A program made the position numbers and the translations under genes. From Guptibacillus hwajinpoensis (GTDB lineage Bacteria; Bacillota; Bacilli; Bacillales; Guptibacillaceae), in assembly GCF_020171785.1 (NCBI RefSeq), contig NZ_JAIVAE010000006.1, positions 248,001 to 312,000 on the forward strand: a stretch of 64,000 bases of DNA, in the 5' to 3' direction. This document shows, in pieces, positions 8,424-16,592 of the stretch (its first letter is position 1; each line of letters starts with the position of its first letter). A model generated the notes under the pieces. It saw nothing but the letters and a program-made list of their open reading frames with translations, was not told the DNA's origin and made no database searches.

Positions 8424-9401
8424 TTGATCAAGAAAGATCATGATCCCCCGCATCATCTCCACAAATTAAAACTTTTACTAAACCGTCTTCCATCCTATCA
8501 TTCGCGCATTGAAGAAGTGAAGGAGCAACTTGCCATGTACCAAGCAGGAATTTCAGGTGAGAAATCTCTAAACTTCCCTCTGAGTTTTTTAGATGATAAG
8601 CGGTTTTCCGTCTATCATGATTTGCGTATATATGACGGAGTCCATTATTTTCAAATCGATACGCTTGTTGTGACTCAGCAGTATCTTCTCATTCTTGAGG
8701 TGAAAAACATCTCAGGCACTCTCATGTTTGATCCCATCTTCAACCAGTTGATTCGCATTTCCGACACGAAAGAAGAGGCCTTCCCTAATCCTCTCACTCA
8801 GGTGGAGCGGCAGCGCTCCCAACTTCGCGCTTTGCTTCAAAAAATGAATATCCCAGAAGTACCGATTGAAACGCTTATTGTTGTCGCTAACCGCAGAGCG
8901 GTCCTGAAAGCGACAGAAGAGGCTCAGTTCATTTCTTCAAAAGTGATTCGGAGCGAGTTTCTTCCAACAAAAGTGAATCTGCTGGATGAGAGGTATTGTG
9001 ATGAGCGATTGACGGTGAAGGAAGTTCGAAAGTTAGGGCGTATTCTTGTTAAGTTACATGAGCCGCTCGACCGAGACGTGCTGAAGCGATTTTCAATTTC
9101 TCCAGACGAATTGATTGTTGGTGTAGCTTGTCCAATTTGTGCTCGTCTAGCTATGCAGAGACTGCACGGGAGATGGTTTTGCGAAACTTGTGGTGCTTAT
9201 TCGAGGAATGCCCACTTAAAAGCGCTCCAAGAATATGCGCTACTTGTGTCTAGAGAAATTACGAATCAAGAGGCGAGGCGGTTTTTGAGGATGGATTCCG
9301 GGGATGCTGCTACACGCTTATTAAGATCATTAAATCTAGAGTCAACCGGATCTACTAAAGGTAGGCGCTATAAGTTAGATTTTGGCGTTTCGCGGAATTA
9401 A
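8424..9401 (+). CDS. NERD domain-containing protein with C-terminal zinc ribbon
   Basis: 325-residue protein. The NERD (nuclease-related) domain, about residues 45-160, shows the D...E-x-K pattern QIDTLVVTQQYLLILEVKN, as in restriction-like nucleases. Near residue 235 a zinc-ribbon pair CPIC...CETC follows, and the tail is basic. DNA processing is the usual guess for the family; no activity is established. The start is TTG 8424 with AGAGGAGAG about 9 bases upstream. The stop codon TAA lies inside the first unit of a 20-bp tandem repeat, so the last three residues (SRN) are encoded by repeat DNA. Confidence 0.85.
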   Translation: MIKKDHDPPHHLHKLKLLLNRLPSYHSRIEEVKEQLAMYQAGISGEKSLNFPLSFLDDKRFSVYHDLRIYDGVHYFQIDTLVVTQQYLLILEVKNISGTLMFDPIFNQLIRISDTKEEAFPNPLTQVERQRSQLRALLQKMNIPEVPIETLIVVANRRAVLKATEEAQFISSKVIRSEFLPTKVNLLDERYCDERLTVKEVRKLGRILVKLHEPLDRDVLKRFSISPDELIVGVACPICARLAMQRLHGRWFCETCGAYSRNAHLKALQEYALLVSREITNQEARRFLRMDSGDAATRLLRSLNLESTGSTKGRRYKLDFGVSRN

Positions 9402-9490
9402 TTGAATTTCCGCGGAAATAATACGTGTTTTCGCGGAATAAAAATGATTTTCGCGGAATTATCCTGAAAATCGCGGAATTAACGTGTTCT
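9390..9490. repeat. 20-bp tandem repeat array, five CGCGGAA units
   Basis: CGCGGAA recurs at 9391, 9411, 9432, 9452 and 9472 (steps 20, 21, 20, 20), each followed by an AT-rich stretch such as TTAATTGAATTT. The second unit contains the perfect palindrome TTTCCGCGGAAA. A degenerate relative of this array lies at 45935-46010. The function is unknown. Confidence 0.85.
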
Positions 9491-9506
9491 CCTCCTCCAA
9501 ATAACA

Positions 9507-9537
9507 ACAAAAAAGCCCGCCACACATCCATGGCGGA
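9507..9537 (-). terminator. Terminator of the VOC gene
   Basis: On the minus strand GTCCGCCA pairs with TGGCGGGC and is followed by TTTTTTG. Confidence 0.7.
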
Positions 9538-9546
9538 CCTCCTTCA

Positions 9547-9969
9547 CTAGTTAGAAGACCCAGGTTTTTCGAAATTAAGATCCCAGATCACTCCATAGGC
9601 ATCCTTTACTTTCGCAAACGTTGCTCCCCAGAAAGTATCTTGCAGCTCCATATATACCGTTCCTTTTTCTTTCAGGCGAGCATAGAGCGACTCGATTTCT
9701 TCAGCGCTATCCAGTTCGAGTGCGAGAGAGATGTTATTGCCTACAGTTACGTTTTGATTCGAAAAAACATCGGAAACCATGAAAAAGAGGTCATCTTTTT
9801 TAAAGCGTGCATGCATGATGCGATCGTCTAGTTCTGGTGGCGTTTCGAAGTTTGCTTCTCCAAACGTTTGAACATCGGTTATTTCGCCTTCGAAGACTTC
9901 TTTGTAGTATTCCAAAGCTTCACGAGCTGTGCCTTCAAATGAGAAATAAGAAATTGGGTGGTGCTTCAT
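9547..9969 (-). CDS. VOC family (PhnB-like glyoxalase fold) protein
   Basis: 140-residue cytoplasmic protein. HHPISYFSFEGTAREALEYYKEVFEGEI and the C-terminal WGATFAKVKDAYGVIWDLNF are the PhnB/YxeI-type VOC signature seen in proteins annotated as 3-demethylubiquinone-like or glyoxalase/bleomycin resistance-like. The metal ligands and substrate cannot be assigned. ATG 9967-9969 is chosen because GGAGAG sits 8 bases upstream; the GTG nine bases further out overlaps that site. Monocistronic. Confidence 0.85.
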   Translation of the reverse strand: MKHHPISYFSFEGTAREALEYYKEVFEGEITDVQTFGEANFETPPELDDRIMHARFKKDDLFFMVSDVFSNQNVTVGNNISLALELDSAEEIESLYARLKEKGTVYMELQDTFWGATFAKVKDAYGVIWDLNFEKPGSSN

Positions 9970-10160
9970 AGCTTTCACTCTCCTTTAAAGTAAGTCAGTA
10001 CTTGTCTATCTACGTCTAGTATAACGGCATGATGAGGAATAACAAAGAACAGTCGTTCGTCATCAAATGCCACATTTCTACTTAATCGTGTGAATACCCT
10101 TCATATAAAAAGGAAGAGCACTTTGACGTAGCGAATTAGTCAAACAATAGGAGGTGCTTT

Positions 10161-10574
10161 ATGTATCAGAAAGTAATCGATCCAAGAGTTTCAGAAACAG
10201 ACGGAGCAGGACACATTAATAATACGGTCATTCCGGTATGGTTTGAATCTGGTCGCGATCCGATCTTTCGTTTGTTTAACCCAGATTTAAGTTTCCATAA
10301 CTGGCACTGCGTTCTTTTGAAAATGAATGCACAGTACATGTCTCAAATTTATTATGGAACGCCGATAACTGTTTACACATGGATTAAGCGAATTGGTCAA
10401 ACAAGCTTTGAAGTCTATGAGGAAATTCATCAAAACGAGAGCATTTGTGTGAAAGGAAGCGCGACTTACGTGAACTATCATTTTGATGTACAAAAAAGCA
10501 TGCCGATCCCAGATGAGATTCGAAGTCAGCTTGAAGACCATCTTTACGACACTGAAAAAGCCACCAGCGAGTAA
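10161..10574 (+). CDS. Acyl-CoA thioesterase, hot-dog fold (4HBT family)
   Basis: 137-residue protein. The opening VIDPRVSETDGAGHINNTVIPVWFESGRDPIF carries the 4-hydroxybenzoyl-CoA thioesterase-type Asp and the GHINN motif. YGTPITVYTWIKRIGQTSFEVYEEI forms the hot-dog strands. It should hydrolyse acyl-CoA or acyl-ACP in the cytoplasm; chain length is unknown. The start ATG follows AGGAGGTG. It ends in its own terminator, which begins within the last codons. Confidence 0.88.
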   Translation: MYQKVIDPRVSETDGAGHINNTVIPVWFESGRDPIFRLFNPDLSFHNWHCVLLKMNAQYMSQIYYGTPITVYTWIKRIGQTSFEVYEEIHQNESICVKGSATYVNYHFDVQKSMPIPDEIRSQLEDHLYDTEKATSE

Positions 10575-10592
10575 TTTCGCTAGTGGCTTTTC
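10556..10592 (+). terminator. Terminator overlapping the thioesterase 3' end
   Basis: AAAAGCCACCAGCGA and TCGCTAGTGGCTTTT form a ~14-bp stem. It lies between convergent genes and is A/T-flanked on both sides, so it may be bidirectional. Confidence 0.8.
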
Positions 10593-10602
10593 ATCGAGGA
10601 AC

Positions 10603-11331
10603 TTAAATGTTGATTTTAACATCAGCATCTTTTTTAAGTTTGTCGATCAGTTCTTGCGTTTTCTTATTTTTTTGTTCCCCTTCTAGACCTTCTTTGATCT
10701 GAGGTTTCACATCTTCATAAGCTGGCATTTCTTCAGAACTACCCTGTTCTTTTGCCTTCTCGTAGTATTCTTTCATTTCTTCTTCGCTAACTTCATCAAC
10801 TTTAATTTCTTGATCGATGTACTTCGTATATTGAATGTTTTTCGCGATTTCTTTTTCAAGATCTTCCATCGTCATGTCACTTTCTTTAAGTGCAGCTTCG
10901 AATTTTTTCTCATCTTCAAAGCCTTTTTTGACATTCTCAAGCTCTTCCTTCACTTTATCATCAGAAGCTTTAATGCCTTCTTCTTGAGCCGCTTGAAGGA
11001 TCAGTTCCTGACCAACCATGCTTTCAGCGACTTGTTTTTTCATTTGATCTAGCTGATCTTTTGGTACTTCTTGACCCATTTGCACATATTGCATTTGGCT
11101 TTGCGTATAAAGGGCATTAAATTCTTCCCCTTTAATTTCTTTATCGTTGACAGTCGCTACTACTTTGTCTGCATCGACTTCATCAACTTCCGGTTGCTCT
11201 TGCTCACCGGCTTTTTCTTCTGTCTTTGTATCTTCTTGTTTTTTGTCATTACTGCTCTCTTCATTTCCTCCACAGGCTGCTAATACTACGATTAATAAAC
11301 CTGTTATAAATAGGTAAGTTAATTTACGCAA
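10603..11331 (-). CDS. SurA N-terminal domain lipoprotein (PrsA/SurA-like foldase)
   Basis: 242-residue exported lipoprotein. The signal sequence ends in the lipobox LAAC (LLIVVLAACGGNEE), followed by a Glu/Lys-rich linker and a SurA-type N-terminal chaperone domain (VATVNDKEIKGEEFNALYTQSQ...). The parvulin PPIase domain of PrsA is absent, as in a shorter SurA_N-only family. It probably assists folding at the outer face of the membrane. I place the start at TTG 11329-11331, 9 bases behind AAAGGAG, because it gives a proper signal peptide; a longer in-frame extension would bury the signal. Confidence 0.87.
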   Translation of the reverse strand: MRKLTYLFITGLLIVVLAACGGNEESSNDKKQEDTKTEEKAGEQEQPEVDEVDADKVVATVNDKEIKGEEFNALYTQSQMQYVQMGQEVPKDQLDQMKKQVAESMVGQELILQAAQEEGIKASDDKVKEELENVKKGFEDEKKFEAALKESDMTMEDLEKEIAKNIQYTKYIDQEIKVDEVSEEEMKEYYEKAKEQGSSEEMPAYEDVKPQIKEGLEGEQKNKKTQELIDKLKKDADVKINI

Positions 11332-11519
11332 TTCACATGCTCCTTTCAAAAGGCTGTGTCTATTGTTCCACAAAAGTGTCGACTTGAAAACCCCTATCAG
11401 TAAGTATGGGATAAAAACCACATTCTTATTACAATCTTTCATGAAGAAGGCATAAGCACTACATTCTTATGCAACTGTTGCATAGTTTAATAAGTAGTTT
11501 TATGAAAAGGGGAGACGGT

Positions 11520-12962
11520 ATGATTAACGGAAGAGAGTATATTGAACGGATTGACGGGCTCCAAAATGAAGTATGGATTGAAGGGGGACGGTGTTCAGGC
11601 AAATTATCGGAACTGGCGCCTTTTAAAGGCATTTTAAAAAGCAAAGCCGCCCTTTATGATTATCAATGTCAGCCTGCTAATCAAAAGCTGTTTCGATATT
11701 CAACACCTGATTGTAAAGGAGACTATGGTTTTTCTTATCATCAGCCTACGACGATTGAAGATCTCACGAATCGCCGCTTGGCAACCCAGGCGTGGGCACG
11801 ATTAAGTGCAGGACTGATGGGAAGATCACCAGATTATATGAATACCCTACTTATGACGCTTGGGTATGCAGCACCGCATTTTGCGCGAAATCAGAAAGTT
11901 TTTGGAGACAATATTAAGAGATTATATGAAAAGGCAAGAGAGAAAGATTTGTCTATCACACATACGTTTATTAATCCGCAGGTTAATCGATCGGCTACTC
12001 AGTACTTTGATGATACGAATGTCACAGCGGCCAAAGTGGTTGAGGAAAAAGAAGAAGGAATCGTCATTAAAGGTGCGAGATTGTTAGCTACCCAGGGGGG
12101 ATTAACAGATGAATTACTCGTTCTACCTGCCGGAGGCTACACATTGGATGATGCTTATTTATTCGGTTTTATGATTCCTTCTGACACCGCAGGACTGAAA
12201 TTCATCTGTAGGGAATCGTTTTGCTATCGTGATTCCCGATTTGATCATCCTCTCGCTTCACAATATGAGGAAATTGATTCTATCGTCGTATTTGAGGATG
12301 TTTTAGTCCCCTGGGAATGTGTCTTTCTTTATAAAGATGCTCAAATCGTCGGAGAGATGGAAGAAGCGACTGGTATGTACACGTTCTTACAATTTCAAGC
12401 TGTGTGCAGGCAGGTAGTAAAGGTAGAATATATTCTTGGACTATGTGAGTTAATGGGAGAAGCCATTCAAATTCAAGAGTACGAGCATATTAAGTTAAAA
12501 ATGAGTGAAATCATCATGACGCTTGAAATTATGAAAGCACTGCTAGTCACTTCTGAAGTCAATAGTCGGATAAATCAATATGGTACGCTTGTTCCGCAGA
12601 GTCAGCCATTGAAGGCTGCCATTCAATATTTTTCCGGTGTTTATCCAAGATTAATGGAGATCATACAACTACTTGGTGCCAGTGGGCTGATTTCAATTCC
12701 TACTGAGAAGGACTTTAATTCAGGCATTCAAGAAGATTTGGCCAAATATCTTCAAGGGGCGAACATCAATGCAAAAGAGCGTGTGCAGCTATTTCGAATG
12801 GCTTGGGATTTTGGGATGAGTGCATTTGGCTCCCGACAAACGCAATTTGAACGTTTTTTCTTTGGAGATCCAATACGTCTTTCAACGATTCATTACAACC
12901 GTTATTTCACTCAACCTTATGTTGATATGGTTCAAGCTTTTTTGGAGGAAAGGGAAAAGTAA
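11520..12962 (+). CDS. 4-hydroxyphenylacetate 3-hydroxylase (HpaB) family monooxygenase
   Basis: 480-residue protein of the HpaB/PvcC/4-BUDH family. It opens with MINGREYIERIDGLQNEVWIEG, contains the FAD-binding-region AHTFINPQVNRS-like block (THTFINPQVNRSATQ) and ends with the helical FGSRQTQFERFFFGDPIRL segment. HpaB enzymes hydroxylate phenols with FADH2 supplied by a separate reductase; no hpaC-like reductase is seen nearby, so the partner must be elsewhere or the substrate differs. ATG 11520 follows AGGGGAG; the longer frame from 11469 has no ribosome site. It stands alone upstream of the cre-preceded fatty-acid transporter. Confidence 0.88.
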   Translation: MINGREYIERIDGLQNEVWIEGGRCSGKLSELAPFKGILKSKAALYDYQCQPANQKLFRYSTPDCKGDYGFSYHQPTTIEDLTNRRLATQAWARLSAGLMGRSPDYMNTLLMTLGYAAPHFARNQKVFGDNIKRLYEKAREKDLSITHTFINPQVNRSATQYFDDTNVTAAKVVEEKEEGIVIKGARLLATQGGLTDELLVLPAGGYTLDDAYLFGFMIPSDTAGLKFICRESFCYRDSRFDHPLASQYEEIDSIVVFEDVLVPWECVFLYKDAQIVGEMEEATGMYTFLQFQAVCRQVVKVEYILGLCELMGEAIQIQEYEHIKLKMSEIIMTLEIMKALLVTSEVNSRINQYGTLVPQSQPLKAAIQYFSGVYPRLMEIIQLLGASGLISIPTEKDFNSGIQEDLAKYLQGANINAKERVQLFRMAWDFGMSAFGSRQTQFERFFFGDPIRLSTIHYNRYFTQPYVDMVQAFLEEREK

Positions 12963-13016
12963 AAGTAAAGTCGCGATAATGCGGCTCTTTCTTTTATTTA
13001 TAAGAATTTTTTATTA

Positions 13017-13030
13017 TGAAAACGTTTTCT
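13017..13030 (+). promoter_or_regulatory. cre site (CcpA) upstream of the short-chain fatty acid transporter
   Basis: TGAAAACGTTTTCT matches the cre consensus TGWAARCGYTWNCW at all 14 positions. It lies 72 bases before the transporter start, in the expected promoter-proximal region, and predicts CcpA-dependent carbon catabolite control. Confidence 0.8.
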
Positions 13031-13102
13031 TTTTTAGGAGGAAACAGAAGGATTGTTACCGAAAGAAGGTGAAGAACCTTATTACATAAAGGAGTTGAAT
13101 GT

Positions 13103-14428
13103 ATGCTTAAAGCTTCTATCTCATTATCAAATCGGATCATGCAACGGTATTTGCCAGATCCGTTTTTGTTTGTGATCATTCTAACGTTCGTTGTATTTGC
13201 GCTCGGAATGATTTTTACCGGAAGTTCACCAGTTCAGATGGTTCAGTACTTTGGAGAAGGATTTTGGAGTTTACTTGCTTTTTCCATGCAAATGGTGCTT
13301 GTTCTTGTCACTGGCTATGTACTCGCAAGTAGTCCACTTTTTAAGAAAGGGCTACATTTTCTTGCAAAAAGAGCAAAAACACCGGGACAGGCGATCGTAT
13401 ACGTTACACTCGTATCTCTGCTTGCAAGCTGGATCAACTGGGGGTTTGGTCTTGTTATTGGAGCACTCTATGCGAAAGAACTTGCGAGACAGGTGAAGAA
13501 AGTTGATTACCGTTTGCTGATTGCGAGTGCTTATAGTGGTTTTCTTGTGTGGCATGGTGGGCTTGCTGGTTCCATCCCACTGACAATTGCCACGCCTGAT
13601 CATTTTACAGCTGATTTGATCGGTATTGTATCAACGAATCAAACGATTTTTTCTTTGTTTAATTTAATGATTGTAGCGTCTCTCTTTCTTCTTTTACCTA
13701 TTGTAAATTATTTCATGTCACCTTCAGAAGATGAGCGTGTACATATTGATCCAAACTTGCTTGAAAAAGGGCACGTGGAGGCGGCGAGTCTTGAAGGAGA
13801 ATTAACGCCAGCCGAAAGACTTGAGAATAGTCGCATCATTTCTTTGGTTATTTCAATTGTCGGGCTCGCCTACTTGGTTTATTATTTTGTGAATGCAGGA
13901 TTTGAATTAAATCTGAATATCGTCAATTTTGGTTTTCTTTTTCTAGGAATCCTCTTTCATGGAACACCACGCTATTTTCTAGAAGCTGTAAGTGATGCGG
14001 TGAAGGGAGCGAGCGGGATCATCATTCAGTTTCCTTTCTACGCAGGTATTATGGGAATGATGGTGGCTTCTGGACTAGCTGCTCAGCTTTCACAGGGCTT
14101 TGTTTCGATTTCAAATGAATTTTCATTTCCGTTCTTTGCATTTTTAAGCGCGGGGATTGTGAATTTCTTTGTACCGTCGGGTGGAGGGCAGTGGGCGGTT
14201 CAAGCGCCGATTATGCTTGATGCCGCAAAAGAATTAGAGGTATCGATTCCAAAAACAGCGATGGCTGTAGCATGGGGAGACGCTTGGACAAATATGATTC
14301 AACCGTTTTGGGCTTTGCCAGCCCTTGCCATTGCAGGGTTAAAGGCAAAGGACATTATGGGGTATTGCTTCATCGTATTAATTGTAAGCGGTGTGGCGAT
14401 TTCGCTTGGCCTTGTCTTTATCCCCTAA
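13103..14428 (+). CDS. Short-chain fatty acid transporter (AtoE family)
   Basis: 441-residue membrane protein of the AtoE/TIGR00366 family. It opens with SNRIMQRYLPDPFLFVIILTFVVFALGM and contains WINWGFGLVIGALYAKELAR, YSGFLVWHGGLAGSIPLTIATP and FFVPSGGGQWAVQAPIM, all typical. It should import short-chain fatty acids such as acetoacetate or butyrate. ATG 13103 follows AAGGAG. A perfect cre element upstream predicts repression when glucose is present. No ato CoA-transferase genes are adjacent. Confidence 0.92.
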   Translation: MLKASISLSNRIMQRYLPDPFLFVIILTFVVFALGMIFTGSSPVQMVQYFGEGFWSLLAFSMQMVLVLVTGYVLASSPLFKKGLHFLAKRAKTPGQAIVYVTLVSLLASWINWGFGLVIGALYAKELARQVKKVDYRLLIASAYSGFLVWHGGLAGSIPLTIATPDHFTADLIGIVSTNQTIFSLFNLMIVASLFLLLPIVNYFMSPSEDERVHIDPNLLEKGHVEAASLEGELTPAERLENSRIISLVISIVGLAYLVYYFVNAGFELNLNIVNFGFLFLGILFHGTPRYFLEAVSDAVKGASGIIIQFPFYAGIMGMMVASGLAAQLSQGFVSISNEFSFPFFAFLSAGIVNFFVPSGGGQWAVQAPIMLDAAKELEVSIPKTAMAVAWGDAWTNMIQPFWALPALAIAGLKAKDIMGYCFIVLIVSGVAISLGLVFIP

Positions 14429-14448
14429 ACGCGATGTGTATAAGTAGA

Positions 14449-14481
14449 ACAGAAGCTTCCTTAAGCGGCTTCTGTTCTTTA
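14449..14481 (+). terminator. Terminator after fatty acid transporter
   Basis: ACAGAAGC pairs with GCTTCTGT across a short loop, followed by TCTTTATT. Confidence 0.7.
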
Positions 14482-14495
14482 TTGTCGATGAAGCC

Positions 14496-14699
14496 TTAAT
14501 GGTTATCGTTCGCGCGAAGCTTTTGATTTCGTATCACGCCATAAATCGCCAAGACAATGAAAAAAAAGCAAAGGACGACAAAGGTAAAGGAATATCCTAC
14601 CTTTTGATCCTGATACATAGTGAAGGCATACAAGGCCATGGCAAGGGCGCTTATGAAAAGATTGATGATAATTAGAAAATGAAATTTTGGTTTATCCAT
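14496..14699 (-). CDS. Small two-helix membrane protein, function unknown
   Basis: 67-residue protein with two hydrophobic segments (residues ~8-28 and ~37-57), a short hydrophilic hinge (MYQDQKVG) and a basic tail (RNQKLRAND). The start ATG is preceded by AAAGGAGGT, a strong site that supports it as a real gene. I do not recognise the family. It is divergent from sasA and convergent with the fatty-acid transporter. Confidence 0.7.
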   Translation of the reverse strand: MDKPKFHFLIIINLFISALAMALYAFTMYQDQKVGYSFTFVVLCFFFIVLAIYGVIRNQKLRANDNH

Positions 14700-14823
14700 T
14701 ATTTACCTCCTTTCATCATATCTTAACATATCAAGGTTGGCATTTGTTCCGAGTTCGTCAAAGTCCGTTCATACGCCGTTCATAAAAGTATGGTACGGTA
14801 ACAGGTGAAAGGATGGGTTGAAC

Positions 14824-15492
14824 ATGAAGAAGGAATTCCAAGAACGAATAGAAGAATGGAAGAATTTTTTGTTCATTTATAAATTTGCGCTCGATGAAAT
14901 TAACACTAAACTAACAATTTTAAATGATGAATTTCAATTTGTTCATCAGCATAATCCAATTGAACATGTGAAATCACGAATAAAATCACCAGAAAGTATT
15001 ATGGCAAAGCTTGAACGTAAAGGACTAGAAGTTACGACTGAAAATGTAAAGCAACATATTAATGATATTGCAGGTGTGCGCGTAACTTGTTCTTTTACTA
15101 ATGATATTTATCGTATTTATAACATGATTGAAAGTCAGGATGATATCCGACTGATTGATGTAAAAGATTACGTGAAAAATCCAAAACCAAATGGATACAA
15201 AAGCTTGCATTTGATCGTGGAAATTCCCGTTTTCTTATCGAAAGGACCAGAACTTGTGAGAGTGGAAATTCAATTGCGTACCATCGCCATGGATTTCTGG
15301 GCAAGTTTAGAGCACAAGATTTACTATAAGTTTGAAGGGGAGATCCCGGATAAATTAAGCAATGAATTAAAAGAAGCGGCAGAAATCGTTCATTACCTTG
15401 ATGCGAAAATGATGCGAATTAAAGATGAAGTAAACGAATTTAAGGAGCATGAAATTGAGGAGAGAAAACTTTTAACTAGGGGGCTTTTATGA
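14824..15492 (+). CDS. sasA: Small alarmone synthetase SasA/RelP (YwaC type)
   Basis: 222-residue single-domain (p)ppGpp synthetase that transfers pyrophosphate from ATP to GDP/GTP. Synthetase motifs are intact: INDIAGVRVTCSF, the G-loop region PKPNGYKSLH, and EIQLRTIAMDFWASLEHKIYYK. The opening EEWKNFLFIYKFALDEINTKL...HNPIEHVKSRIKSPESI is closer to B. subtilis YwaC (SasA/RelP) than to YjbM (RelQ). No hydrolase domain. ATG 14824 is preferred; an in-frame TTG two codons upstream is possible. In B. subtilis ywaC responds to envelope stress through SigM/SigW; no such promoter is clear here. It overlaps the next gene by 4 bases. Confidence 0.92.
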   Translation: MKKEFQERIEEWKNFLFIYKFALDEINTKLTILNDEFQFVHQHNPIEHVKSRIKSPESIMAKLERKGLEVTTENVKQHINDIAGVRVTCSFTNDIYRIYNMIESQDDIRLIDVKDYVKNPKPNGYKSLHLIVEIPVFLSKGPELVRVEIQLRTIAMDFWASLEHKIYYKFEGEIPDKLSNELKEAAEIVHYLDAKMMRIKDEVNEFKEHEIEERKLLTRGLL

Positions 15493-16484
15493 AAACCATT
15501 CGTTGGGGAATCATTGGTTGCGGGAATGTTACTGAAAAGAAAAGCGGACCGGGGTTCCAAAAAGCAGAGTATTCGGAGCTCGTAGCGGTTATGCGGCGTG
15601 ATGCAGAGCTAGCTGAAGATTATGCTAGGAGACACGAAGTGCCAAAGTGGTATACAAATGCGGAACAATTGGTTCAGGATGACGAAGTGGACGCTGTCTA
15701 TATCGCGACGCCACCGTCGACCCATAAAGAATATACGCTTCTTGCAGCCCAAGCTGGGAAGCCGGTGTATGTTGAGAAACCAATGGCTTTAAACACAGCA
15801 GAATGTCAGGAGATGATCGACGCATGCCGTTCCAACGATGTGCCCTTATTCGTTGCCTTTTATCGTAGAGCGATGCCTGCTCTTTTGAAAGTAAAAGAGT
15901 TGTTGGAGAATGACGAGATCGGTAATGTTCGATTTGTAAGGACTGTGCATCATAAGAAAGCTTCCGAACAAGAATTACAAGGTGATCTTCCCTGGCGAGT
16001 GAAACCGGAAATTTCGGGTGGGGGCCACTTTTTCGACTTGGCCAGTCATACGCTTGATTTTCTTGACTATCTTTTTGGTCCTATTGAACAAGCGGATGGT
16101 TTTGCGAGTAATCAAGGCGGTCTTTATGAAGCAGAAGACATCGTATCGGGCACTTATGTTTTTCAATCAGGTGTACACGGAACAGGGCAGTGGTGTTTTC
16201 AATCTTATAAAAATGAAGATTTAAATGAAATCATTGGGGATAAAGGATCAATCGTTTATTCAACACTTCAAGAACGTCCAATCATTCTCAAAACTGTGTC
16301 TGGCGAACGTGAAATTGAAGTGGTGTATCCTGAACATGTTCAACAGCCGTTAATTCAGACTATTGTTAATGAGCTAAATGGCATAGGACAGTCACCAAGC
16401 ACTGGAAACACGGCGATTAGAACGAGTAGAGTAATGGATCAGCTCGTTGCAAATTATCATCAAGAAAAGAAAAGTCTCTCATAG
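15489..16484 (+). CDS. Gfo/Idh/MocA family oxidoreductase
   Basis: 331-residue NAD(P)-dependent sugar-type dehydrogenase. The Rossmann motif is GIIGCGNVTE near residue 8, followed by the family EKPMAL motif and a C-terminal GGHFFDLASHTLDFLDYLFG block with the conserved His-x3-Asp-like region. Its ATG overlaps the sasA stop (ATGA), so the two are translationally coupled. Coupling to an alarmone synthetase is unusual; no pathway link is obvious. The substrate is unknown. Confidence 0.9.
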   Translation: MKTIRWGIIGCGNVTEKKSGPGFQKAEYSELVAVMRRDAELAEDYARRHEVPKWYTNAEQLVQDDEVDAVYIATPPSTHKEYTLLAAQAGKPVYVEKPMALNTAECQEMIDACRSNDVPLFVAFYRRAMPALLKVKELLENDEIGNVRFVRTVHHKKASEQELQGDLPWRVKPEISGGGHFFDLASHTLDFLDYLFGPIEQADGFASNQGGLYEAEDIVSGTYVFQSGVHGTGQWCFQSYKNEDLNEIIGDKGSIVYSTLQERPIILKTVSGEREIEVVYPEHVQQPLIQTIVNELNGIGQSPSTGNTAIRTSRVMDQLVANYHQEKKSLS

Positions 16485-16503
16485 GCTTTCTTTTTTATTT
16501 GAA

Positions 16504-16522
16504 ATTGATAATCATTATCAAT
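16504..16522. promoter_or_regulatory. Fur box upstream of nitroreductase
   Basis: ATTGATAATCATTATCAAT is a perfect 19-bp palindrome containing the classical 7-1-7 Fur core TGATAAT-C-ATTATCA (16506-16520). It lies 71 bases before the nitroreductase start. PerR and Zur boxes share the architecture, but the core is a full Fur match. Confidence 0.85.
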
Positions 16523-16592
16523 AGAATAGAGGTAAGATGAGTTTAAAAGCCACGGGTCTACCATTTGTCTTAAGAAAGGGTGCTTATAAAAA

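Noticed and set aside
11860-12087. Open frame inside the HpaB gene in another frame
   Set aside because: Arg/Lys-rich shadow of the real gene, no ribosome site or known family.
13034-13102. Small ORF from TTG between the cre site and the fatty-acid transporter
   Set aside because: It has an AGGAGG-like site but runs out of frame through the transporter start and shows no plausible peptide end before it.
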